Shown here: positions 37,081-48,414 of the stretch, piece by piece
Position numbering within the stretch: the stretch's first letter is position 1
Layout: each line of letters begins with the position of its first letter
NCBI GenBank assembly: GCA_965153455.1
Contig: OZ234493.1
Coordinates: forward strand, 13,010,213 to 13,074,212
Direction of reading: 5' to 3'
Length of the DNA stretch: 64,000 bases
From: Sphagnum compactum
Taxonomy: Eukaryota; Bryophyta; Sphagnopsida; Sphagnales
Notes under the pieces: generated by a model
Database searches by the model: none
Seen by the model: only the letters and a program-made list of their open reading frames with translations
What the model was told of the DNA's origin: nothing
Program-made: the position numbers and the translations under genes

Positions 37081-38817
37081 TGTGTTCTTTCATTCCTTGA
37101 CAAAAAATTGTCAAAGGCTTCCAAACGTCTTTTCAACTATGACTACGTTAGGGTGGCTTGTTTGAATCTTGCAAAAAATATTAATTATAAAAGACACCAT
37201 ATAGTCTATATTAGTACACAAAACAAACCTAACAATACATCAATAATCACAATGCAAGGTTTTATAATCCAACACAATCCTTAATTTGGATTTGGGATTC
37301 CATAAAAACCATGAAAAACATTGAATTGTAAAACTTGTAATACAACAATGCATTGGTATTACGTAAGATTGCATAGATAATTCATCATACTCCTTTGAAA
37401 GCAAACAAAATTACATTAAGGACCCATAAAGTGACATAAAACTATGCAAGAGATTTTAAAAATCACACACATGTACTTTAAGGTCCATTAAAAGGACATT
37501 AAATTATTCCAAAATTCTTTAGGATCACACAAAATTATAGTAAAGTCCTTTAAGAACACAGATAAGTACATCAAAGTCCCTTCTAGTACATGATAATTTT
37601 TGATGGCAAACCACAAGTGCATTTCTTTACCTAATGAATACATCATAACTTCACATAATTTACAAAATAATACATACATTACAAGCCCATGATCCAATAC
37701 TTCCCTAGCTTGGAAATATGAGCTTGAAATCATGGTCAATGTAACCAAATCAAAGATAATTGACAATTTTATTTTCTTTTGCATTTGTAAGTGAAAGGGA
37801 TGACGAATGTAGGACTACAATTTCTAAAGCATGAAATAAAAAAAAGAAAAAGAAATTCAACATGAAAATTAATCTACTGATTATTCTAGTAGTACACAAT
37901 TTTTAAAAAACTTGACTTAATGTTTGTACAATTGAATTGAAACAACATGCACATAACCACTATAGTGTAAAATTGAATGGAAATGTAAGGATGTGGGAGT
38001 ACATGTGTTTCTAACAAATAATGCATAGGCTTTTTATCATATATTCTTACCTCTTAACATAATGCTTAGTAGGTTTGTCACTTGTTGAAGTATTCATTAA
38101 CCGAGGTACATAATTTTGTGAGGAATTTCAAAAGTTGTGCGAGAAAATGCTTATTGATTATCAAACAACTTCACAAGACCATTGTGAAGTAGACAAATCA
38201 GCTAAACAAATGGTGAAGATAGTGAAATGAAAGTTGTGTAAATATGGGCTTCAAAAGGATCATATTAGAAATTGGGACTTGTAATTACCATGGTTAGCTA
38301 TGGGGTATAGGTTTAATCAATAGGCTTTTTTTACATCATTCTCACCATGCTTCTTACTATTTGGTCATGACCCCAACCTTCTAGCCTCAATCCATCAAGA
38401 TATGATGACAATAATTAACTAATTGGACAATCCAAATGTGTGGCTTCAAGCATGTGAGTAATGAACAACTTTGTTTCAATGTGTAATGTTGATGGCTATG
38501 GAGAATATGGCAATTGTTCAACATTGCTTTACACTCTATTATGCCATAATGGGGGGGGTGGTTATTGGCATGTGCTTCCTTGGTGGCCACCATGTCACTT
38601 TTACAGAAGAATTTGAATGCTTCAAATGCTTTATGTTCAATTTTGATTTCTCTACAATTCAAAATTAATTAAATACATGTTAATACCCCCACTCCATAGC
38701 ATAGACCTATCTACTACCAACCTCCCACCTATCTATTTCTTTCTTGGAAACTCATTAGACAAGTACGTTGAACATAAGTAGGAGTTGATTGATTTTTTTA
38801 TGCCTAAAATGATTTGT
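37081..38817. other. AT-rich intergenic, no gene seen
   Basis: May include upstream remains of the decayed gene at 36-37 kb up to about 37290. Otherwise nothing recognised; a G run lies at 38550. Confidence 0.45.
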
Positions 38818-38840
38818 GGTTTAGGGTTTAGGGTTTAGGG
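38818..38840. repeat. Telomere-like TTTAGGG tract at a duplication edge
   Basis: Three TTTAGGG units. Homology between the two glyoxalase-family copies begins immediately after it, at about 38842. Confidence 0.9.
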
Positions 38841-38841
38841 T

Positions 38842-39666
38842 ACCTTGGCTCCTAGTTTTGGAATGACTTGATGTAGTGTAGAACGAATAGCAATTGTGTC
38901 AACTTCATTGGTTTTTTCCGCTTGCAATAAATGGATGCCAATTCTACAATTGAATAGCCTAGAGTATGTAGTACACAACCATGAAGCTATCACAACATTA
39001 AAACTCACGATTTCCATTTCAATGCATCCATTACACAATCCTAAAATTGTATTGCAAATACATTGCAAAATACATCATCTATGTATTTCTAGTTCACAAA
39101 ACATTGTATTGTGAACTCTACATATACATATCATAAATACATAGTATATGTAATCGAATTCCAAATAGAATGTACATATTGTAAATGCATCGTATGTGTA
39201 CTCTTCTAATACTTGCAAATACCAGCATTGGGTATCTAGATAAGTGCACAGATCTACACACACACACACACACAAACCCCAAAAAAAAACAAATCTGAAT
39301 TTTTTTTCTACAAATCCAGAACTGAACTACACTTGCAGCATTGTAGAGAACAATGGGTATTTTGAAAAAAATTGTTTTTGTTTTTCAAGATGCTTGTTGT
39401 TGCATGGCCAGGCGATGGATATTATTATATGGATCGAATGTGGAGAGATGGACATATATTGTGTTTTTGTGTCTTCTTGCCAAGCACCGGCGAAATTGAG
39501 CGATCCGGGTCTCTTCACAGGAACAAATCCCAACAAGTGTTGGTAAAACTCGATAGATGCATCAAGGTCTTTGCAATTGCGTGAGATGTGGTGGTTCAGC
39601 GATTTCAAGGGAAGTGTAGCAGCAGCACTAGCACTAGTAACTACTAGTCCTAGCAGCAGTCGTCAT
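38842..39666 (-). pseudogene. Truncated copy of the glyoxalase-family (VOC) gene
   Basis: Paralogue of the gene at 48415-49986, retaining exon 1 (39481-39666), intron 1, and most of exon 2 (from 38958 down). Exon 1 begins ATG at 39666, but one extra base within about 30 bases shifts the frame into a stop after 10 codons. It also carries a 3-base gain giving LNHHISRN, and its donor is GC (TTG|GCAAGA) where the parent has GT. Exon 2 reads RLFNCRIGIHLLQAE and ends at VIPKLGA, where the telomere-like tract begins. The rest of exon 2 and exon 3 are missing. Introns are kept, so it is a DNA duplication, not a retrocopy. Confidence 0.88.
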
Positions 39667-40407
39667 GGAGCTGGCAGCTGGTTGCAGCCATGGATGAGTG
39701 AGTGGGTGGGTGGGTGGGTGCGTGGTGCAGCTGGAATATTTCAACTCCTCCTCGCAAGAAACAAACAAACAGCAACAACAAAAAGAAACAGTTCTCGTAA
39801 ACAAATAACTTTAGGAAATGTCCCCGAATTAAAGGAAGGCTATATTGCAGCGGTTCTCTTAGGTACTGTAAATTCTCAGCGCTCCCACTCACCACCTGCG
39901 AGCAAATATTTTGCAGGAAGAAATTGAAGAAGAACAACAACAAGGCAGCAGCTTTAATGCTGCAAGCGGGGGCCCCACCCACGGGCACCAGCTGCAACTT
40001 CAGACTTTTATATTAACTCGCTAAATATATATATAGACCTGACACGGATCTGGAAAAATCATACTAGAGGTTATATAATAGGATAAGCTACTGCCATTTG
40101 CAAGGCAGTGACGTTTTTGATCTTTCATAACATCATGAATGCCTTTTCCTCTGGAATGAAAATTTCTTGCCCAAGATGATCTTCTTCTTCAAGTTCTCTT
40201 TCTTCTTTTTGTCTTCTTTTTTTGGGTTTGCGTGCGTTGAGTACTATGCGTGAACAACAAGATCACATGCACAAGGACGCGCCCTTCGACTCAGTCTCGC
40301 TCGCTGGCTCGCTGGGACGCAGCGCGTTGAGCCAGGCAGCACAGAAAACACATGCGCCAGAAGTGGGATGAGACTTGGGGGAAGGGAAGGGGAGGGGGGA
40401 CCCTCAA

Positions 40408-40428
40408 AACCCTAACCCTAACCCTAAC
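40408..40428. repeat. CCCTAA (TTAGGG-type) tract, only in copy A
   Basis: Three CCCTAA units in the upstream region of the glyoxalase pseudogene. The corresponding place in copy B (about 50750) has a GGGAAGGGAAGGAGCCTGGA duplication instead. Confidence 0.85.
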
Positions 40429-41000
40429 GGGACGAGGAGGGGACTAAACCAAGAGAATTGGATGATACTTTTGGATGAGAACAGGTGACCACTGGTGCAT
40501 TACATCCAATGGAAACCTAAATTTAACCTAATTTATGGGTCCCTTAGGATATGATTGGCCCAGTTGTGCCTCAAATTTTGGATGACACTATCTAAACAGG
40601 TGCAACCAGTGTTTTTTTTTTTTTGGGTCAATTTTGTGTTTAGCCAAAGTGGTGTTGACCCACAAGAAGATTTAGCCAAATTATTAAACTAAAATTTTAA
40701 TTTAAGCATCTTTCTATTATTTTTGGCTACCTACTAGAACCATGCGTATAGAAATCTGATGATTTTACTTAAATTTTGGTCAAATTTCTGGTTATTCAAA
40801 AATATCAAAAAGCACATTATTTTAACAATTTCAATATTTTAAAATTCGAAATTCAAATTTTTAATCTCAAAACTCAAATTTTTCTTTCTTCAAATCTGAA
40901 ATATTTCAATTTTCTAGAAGAAGTGTGTAAGAGTGGATGATGATCGTAAGGAAGTGGCATAATGGATGAACCTTGTAGGGAAGTTGGAAAAGTCACCCTC

Positions 41001-42577
41001 GTTGGAAATTAAAGCCCCGGGCCAATGGATGATGGTAACTAGATAATTAATGGGTTACTAAACCTGAAGAAGTGAAGACCTAAAGAATTTAGACAATGGG
41101 ATGGATTCCCATCTTTAGAGAAGAGGAACATTGGATGAACCTCAAGCAATGGAATTACCAAAAAGTATGGACAATGGATGAAAATGAAAGTTAGTAGTTG
41201 AGAAAATGGATCTTTTTTCAATTTTCATGGGTTCATCCATTGTCCAACACTTGTGAAATTCAAGGATTGATCATAAACCAATGCAACATATCTATTACTA
41301 AGTCATTAAAATTCATCTGATAATTTTAGGCATAACTAAAGGAATTTATCATAAATTGAAATAATTTTTATTTTTTTTTTTTGACGAAAACTTTGTGTGT
41401 TTGGCACTAGGGTTTAAAAAAATAAAATTGGGAAAATTTTCAAAATTTAACAAATTTAATCAAATTTACCCTAGGAAAACAAAATCTCTTAGGAATTTTC
41501 CAATTTTGTTGTTGAAATGCACTTGTCATTATCTTCACCTTTTGCAATAAGGTGGAAATTGATTTGTGTAAGATTCAAGCTATGAATTAACTTTTGATTT
41601 GAAGTGCATTTGATTCAAAGTTACATGAATTTGAATTAATGATGATGGAATAAATGTGTTGCGTTAGTGTTATTAATAATTTTTCATGCATCACAAACTT
41701 ACCATCCCATGATTTGGTAATGGAAATTGTGCAAAAGTTGTTCTTTCATGGGTTTGCACATTTTGCACACAAATGTTAGATGTTATGTGTTTAAAACACA
41801 AATGATGCATGTATAAATAGGATGAAATATTTTCATATACATGTTCCATAAGTTGTTGTTTTGATATTTTCAAATTGGAATCTTCACATAAATATTTCAA
41901 GTCAGAATCATCCAAGAAAATTACAAAAAAATTAGAATATATCACTTAAGCAAATAATTAATGTCAAATTCAATTTATTTATTTTGATTCCTATTAAGGA
42001 TGTAAATCTGAATTTGTTTGAAAAATAGAGAAATCACTCATATTACGGGGATAAAATATGTTAAATGACTCAAATATATAGTGATTGCAACATTGATGTT
42101 GGAACCTTAGCATTGAAAGAGCAAAAACCTTTGTGAACAATTTAAACTTTTAAAAGCTTTTGCAATTGATGATGTTATGCAAATTTAAATATGCCATATG
42201 CTTGTTTTTGGCTAGGTGTACATTTAAATGAATACATGTATCCATCAACAATGTAAACATTGAACCATTTAGCTCCAATTCCTCTTATACACATAATATC
42301 CAATAAAAACCTTCTCACATGAATGCACAATCGAATGTTGTACTAATAAGAAGGGTTCAAACCCATTGATGAATTGAAAACAATTTGGAATGCCTCCAAA
42401 ATGCAAACTTCTTGATATCATAGTTCACTAAGTTATTATGGTGAAATAAGGTAAATGCCAATGTGAATATGCAATTATGAAAGGTAAATCAAGGGACAAA
42501 GGGCACAATGTCGAGTTTGGTAATTTGTTACTTGGTTGATTGAAATTTGCAAAGGTGATAATTTCATTTTGGCACAA
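41001..42577. other. AT-rich intergenic, no gene seen
   Basis: Continues with scattered TGGATGAA(C/T)CT words near 40960-41240. No coding signal recognised. Confidence 0.5.
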
Positions 42578-42709
42578 TGGACAAACAATGTGCTTTGATG
42601 TCGGTAGTATAGTTTGCAAAGATGAAGGCATCTATGAGTTTACTGGACAAACAATGTGCTTTGATGTCAATAGTATAGTCTACAAAGATGAAGGCATCTA
42701 TGAGCTTGT
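42578..42709. repeat. 66-bp tandem duplication
   Basis: TGGACAAACAATGTGCTTTG begins copies at 42578 and 42644. The period is 22 codons and a short + strand open frame runs through both, but no protein family is recognised. Confidence 0.9.
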
Positions 42710-45700
42710 AGCATTTTCATATATTGTCATTCCCTTTAGATTAAAATGGGTGTTTTAGGATTGCATGCCTTTAGAAATTTTCTCATTTCCAAAACTATGT
42801 AGGGAGTAAAAAAACACACAAATGTAAGGTTTTTATGTTGTAAATGTTGGAATCATTATGCCATTAACTATTCAAAGCATTATATAGATCAACCATTGGC
42901 TTCCATTCATAACATTAGCCGTGATCATAAATCATTCAATTATTAAAACATTTAAATCACATGAAAGTTGAAACAAACTAATGCAACCCCAAACTCCTTG
43001 ATAGACTCAACTATGAGTCCAAAGGTGAAAATAGCGGAAGGATAAGGAGTTGAGGTATGTTCCCTGGTTTGCAGCACATCGGGGGTAAAGGGGCGTGCTG
43101 GAGTTCTAGGATGGGGACTAGGACAAATGACAAGCAGGTCAATTATTCACACAGACCTGCACAAACCAAACAACAAGTTGATTAGTGTGTTGTTGGAGCA
43201 CTTTTGGGACACGGATGAGCCATGGGCAAACACAAATTCACAAGACTCACCACGGCCTGGATTTGGGGGAAGCCATCACCTTCCCCCTTATAGTATTCTT
43301 TGTGCCTGGCCATGGGGCTTGCGCCCAAATGTCATTTTGTCCCGAGACTCCCAAGTTGGGAGTCCTGAAATTTTCGAAATTGGGTCTCTTGCGACTTTGG
43401 AGGCCCATAACTTTTTGTGCAAACCTCTAATTGAGGTGAGGTCTGAAGCAAAGTTGTAGCCCTCATCCATAATTTTTCAACAATATGTGTTATGTCATTT
43501 GCACGCAAGTAAATGAGGGCGATTCCCGACTTCTAGTGGTCAGAAGTCAAATTGGTAGTTTGATTCTCGACCCTTATTTTGGCCATAACTTCTTATGTTT
43601 TAAGTACCCAAATGGGTCATGCGATCCCATTTTAAACATTTACGTTTTAAAACTTTCCAGTGGTATAAGGAATTCTTCAATCCAATGAGTTTTGACCCCT
43701 GAAATCGCCCTTTGAATATTCTGGAGTCCATCGGGAGTCCATCTTCCAAAGTGGAAACCCACTTGGGAGTGTGTGGGTTCATTCCTTCACACTTTCCTAT
43801 AATCCTGGGAGCATGAAATGTGATTCCTGGGCTTCACTCTTGGCTCACACCTTTGCAAGCCCTTACTTTGGTCGCAAGCCCAAGGCTAGGGTTGCGACAC
43901 AAACTGACATCCACTTCAAAATACCAATAAAACACATGTCACATTTGGTGTTAAATGGAAGTTAAATTGATGTTAAGGAATACAAGGTTGGTCATTGGTT
44001 TGCGCAAATTTTATTTAGAATGGTTCTTTGCTTATTAATCAAACAATATGAATTGTATTTTCCATAGTACTTACAGTGCATACATTCTATTATTTTAGTC
44101 CATTAAAGTTTTATTATAGATTGCATTGCTATAATGTTTCATTGTTTCACAAATTTTAACGATTTTAATTTAGAAAAATAAATAGTCTCAAAGTACACTC
44201 ACTATTTCTTCATCAACATTCTATTGTTATTTTTTCTCAAAATTGAACATATCAAACATCTGTAGTATGAAGTGTAGAAATGAAAAATAGAAAAATTTGT
44301 GGTTTTCAACCCAACATAATTCTAAATTACATATTGTGTTTCTATTCGATTTTCCAGTAACTCTCTAAGTTTGTCTTTTTGTAACAACAATCATCCTCAC
44401 CTTCATCACAATCAAGATTTAAATCTAAATTCTTTTCCCTCCAGAAGTAATTTGAAATTCAAAACTAAACAAATATTTTAATCCTATCTTGTTGAATCGT
44501 TGTTATTCATTAGATAACAATCACCAATTCACACCAATAATGTTACATAACACTAAAACCTAGGTGTCATCTAATGTGGCACTAAGTGTTATTTTAGTGT
44601 TAAGGTAATGGTAAGTTGGTGGTAGGCTACCACCTAATCTTCAAAAAACCTAGATTTGATTTAAAAGTTAATGCTTCATAGCACCCCTTAAAATGGTCCT
44701 TTAACTCATTATTTGGTACCCCCTTTCCCCCCAATGTTCCCTATGAAGTTTTTTGGAATATATGTTCCTAATAATAAGGGATTAAAAAATTTAATTATTT
44801 AACCTTGAGTTTCTTTAAGCTTGATTGAACTTAGATTATGAAATATAGGTTAAGACTATGATGTCCATGGGATGATGTAAAATGTGCAACCCAATTCTAA
44901 AAGTTTAAAATACTTTGGAAAATTTGAGTTTTTCATGGATCAAAATAAAATTGATTATTAAAAAACCCAAGATTTTTTTTTTAACTTGATAAATAAACGA
45001 TGTTAAAAAAATTTAATTTTGGATGGAATATTCCTTTGCCTTTAAAGTAAAGGTCAAGAAGCAAAATTGGTAGTAAATGCCAATTTTGCCTTTCGAACAA
45101 GGTATTCAAGATCACGAATAAATATCCTCCACTTTTTAAGGCAAGTTGGATTAGGTAATATCACCTATGAACCTATGAGAATTTCTTGATTAACACATGA
45201 TTCCATGTGTGAATCATGATTGTTAGAGGCAAATAACTTTTAATTTTTATGTAAGAAACCCTAACACTATGTCATTGTATGAATGCCTTGGTGCTATTTA
45301 ACATTAACATAGGTTGATAATTATAGAAATGTCATGTGACATTTTATTAACAACCATATAAATATTAGGATGCTTCCAACTAAAATAAACCTTATATTTG
45401 GATTTAAAAACTAGTGTCCCCTCACCCCCTCCCCAAGGGTGATATGTTTATAACATACATATGAAGATAACTATATAGTGTCATGTGACGTTTTATTGAT
45501 ACTAGTTAGGTGTTAGAACTCCCATCACTAGAGGTCCTAACACTAAGTGTGAAGCCATCTTAAGTGAAAGAACTATCATTTATAAAAGGCATCAACCAAT
45601 GTATTACAATGTCATGAGCTTTCCCCAAGGATTATACATTGCTTAATGAAATTTGTATCAGCCTCCATACTATTATGAGATCTCCACCAATCTCCACCAT

Positions 45701-46245
45701 CTGCAATTTCCAATGGAATTATTTAGTTTTGGGTGATCCATTATTTCAAAAGTGATGGAGTGATGAGTGAAATTTGCCCATTATTTCATCACAAAAATGA
45801 ATGAGAAAAAAGGAACCCTAATAGTGATACTCTAGAGTGTATTATATTGTTTTTAAAAATGGTGTCTAGCAATTTATGTTTTATTTCAAAGTTATTGGAT
45901 TTGCAAAGCTCAACCGGGTCTTTTAAATGCAGACACAACCATCCCCTTTGCAATTGACAATGATATTGTAAATGGATAAAAGCTGAGTGAGCCAAAGACA
46001 TAAAATTTCCATGGAAATAAGCTTCATAATATTGATTTCCCTTATTTAATCTTTCCATAAACAATTCCCATCTACAAGTAAATCTTTAAAGATAACCAAA
46101 TTTCATATCATTAGAAGAATGGATTATTTTTTAAATAACTGAATTAAAAAATTATTTAAATAACTACCTTTTGAACCCCCATTTACATTTAGTGGGTGAC
46201 ACTCAAGAAGTTTAGCCAGCAGCAGAGAATATTCCACGCCACTCA
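42710..46245. other. Intergenic, with a higher-GC island at about 43020-43960
   Basis: The island differs in composition from its AT-rich surroundings and reads like the LTR or internal non-coding part of a retroelement (for example GCCCATAACTTTTTGTGC, GAAGCAAAGTTGTAGCCC). No gag-pol motif, primer site or LTR pair was found. From 43970 to 46245 the DNA is AT-rich with nothing recognised. Confidence 0.35.
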
Positions 46246-46631
46246 GAGCATCTCCAGCTGTGCTCCGTATGTATGTGATCTCCTGCACAGTCAAATTGGA
46301 TGAAGAAAAGTCAAAACATGCTGGTTTGGCTCAACAACATAGTTGCAAACTTTGCTGTGGCTGGTCAAATGCGCAACAACAGTGTGCACGTGCGCAACAA
46401 CAGTGTGCAAAAGTTGTTACTAAATGTGATCTGACTGCTGCACAGTATTTCTGATTGGTCGATCATAATGATTGGTCCAGCTGGTTCGCTATCACCAGTC
46501 CCCCACTTATTTGCTGTCCGAGTCTCAGTTTTATGTGTGGGGTTGCAAAAAAGTAAAATAACTAAAACTTGGGTGTGAGAAATATTATTTTTGCAGGGTT
46601 GCATACCAAGCAAGCACTGCTGGAGATGCTC
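46246..46631. mobile_element. 386-bp MITE, PIF/Harbinger (Tourist)-like
   Basis: Starts GAGCATCTCCAGC and ends with its perfect 13-bp inverse GCTGGAGATGCTC. The element is flanked on both sides by TCA (46243-46245 and 46632-46634), a 3-bp target duplication. The GAGCATCTCCA terminus and 3-bp duplication fit Tourist-like, PIF/Harbinger-mobilised elements, which prefer TWA targets. It has no coding capacity. Inside, CGCAACAACAGTGTGC occurs twice in tandem (about 46371 and 46392). Confidence 0.85.
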
Positions 46632-46634
46632 TCA

Positions 46635-48414
46635 CAACTCACTCACTATATACTCCACTCACAATTTGTGCACTGGGGAAAAAAAACAAAATTTTCTACT
46701 ACACATTCCCCCAATTGCTGAAATAATTTTTCGTGAGATAGCCAACATAGGAAAAGTTAAAAGTAGAACCATCAAAAGTAAAAGGGTGTAAGATTTTGCT
46801 GATTTTGAATTCTTCTAAAAACAAATTCCACAAATTCAAGCATTATTAAAAAAACCATAAATATATGTAATGGATTCATAACGAAGTCCTTGTGTAGGTG
46901 TACATCAATAGTTTTATTTTTTAAATTATCCTATTTTGTAAAAAAATATATTTTCATCAATTTTTTAAAATCCACTTTACTTTTTTTATACTGCTAAGGA
47001 CAACACCTAGTTCATTTTGCATCTTCAATAAAAGAAGATTTAACTTAAAGAGATCATAATTGTTAACATTATCATAACATAATGTATTATCCATCATTTG
47101 CATATCATATAATTTGAATTCCATGGCTTGAGACATTTATTGAGAGATTTGATGGAGAAGTGGTTATTCATTTATGTGCGCAAAATTTCATTGGAAGTTT
47201 TTTTATGAGATTTAGTTCTTCTTAATCCATTGTTATAATTATTGTTATTTGACAACATCTTACAACTTGAAAATATATTTCAATTGAGAATTGAATAATT
47301 AATAAATGCACCAATTTCATAACATAATGATAAATTAAGATTGAACCACCTTTAAATTGCACAGTTTCACCACTAAATCTTTTCTATATATGTAGCAAGC
47401 CACATCAAATCTCTATTCCAACTATGAAAATTTGTCACCTTATGATAACTTTTTATGTACATTGCATTGTGAATTTACTCAAAGATGATTAGTTAGCAAT
47501 TCAAAAGTTGTATGTTGTTCTTTGTGGTTGTGGCCTAGTATGTGGTGTAGAGGAAATAAGTTAGCAAGAGAATTGATATGCCCAAGAGGAAACCCATTAA
47601 CTAAAAATAATATTTTTGTGGCACATATGTTACAATCATTATCATAACCATTGGAAAACTATAAACAAAATTATGTGTGTAAAAAAAATGTTGTTTTGAT
47701 ATGAGAAGTATGTTCAACCTTTTGCATATATGCAGGAGGAATTAGATTATAAGTAGTTTGATTTGGAATTACGGTGACAATAGTAAAGTTATGCTTAGAT
47801 GTTTTGTATCTCACTTGGCATGTGCATTAGTAGCTTTGCCACCTACTTAGGATTTGCTATGGTTTACAATTGTTGGGCCCTCTAATTGGACTAAACATCA
47901 TTGAGATTCTTGGGGCAATCTATACATTGCTCAATCATGTAAAGGATTGAATGGTTTTGGCAATCGATCTATTACTTTGATGCATATGTGATTTGTTTGC
48001 AAACCTTATTTCAATGTGTTAGAATCTAATTATCGGGTATCTATATATAAAGTGAGGTCATGTGATGTCCCGTATATTCAATAAGTCATTGTAGATAAAA
48101 AAACATGTGACCTCATGTTAAACAAATTTGGTTTTATAAAAATGCCAACACTTTGTTTAATGATTTCATCATTTAAAACCCTAAACCCTAAACCTCAACT
48201 TCCCCAAGGAACATCTCCTCTTTTCTTTCTTTCTTTCTTTTTTTGGGGGTTAATTTATAACTTCTAAAAGGCACTATTTTAACCCAAAAGTGTCATGTTC
48301 TAGCAAGGCTATTCTAACAAACATGAACCAACACTATTCTAGACCTACCCATTGTTTTCACCTTTCAATTAACCTTGGTTGGCATTTGTTGTTGGCCAAC
48401 TTCCTCAATTCAAA
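46635..48414. other. AT-rich intergenic, no gene seen
   Basis: Contains a telomere-like CCCTAAACCCTAAACC (about 48178) and a CTTT run at about 48222-48240. The part next to 48415 is probably the 3' UTR of the glyoxalase-family gene. Confidence 0.5.

Larger units (their letters stand above)
38842..41000. repeat. Segmental duplication, copy A
   Basis: Matches copy B (49336-51330) in the same orientation, about 10.5 kb apart. Shared blocks include the glyoxalase exon 1 region, the upstream GGGACTAAACCAAGAGAATT stretch (about 40439 and 50764), and GAGTGGATGATGATC with GGCATAATGGATGAACCT (about 40930 and 51280). Divergence is moderate with many indels. Confidence 0.82.

Noticed and set aside
39327-39608. 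Functional second glyoxalase-family gene
   Set aside because: Early frameshift, missing end of exon 2 and missing exon 3.
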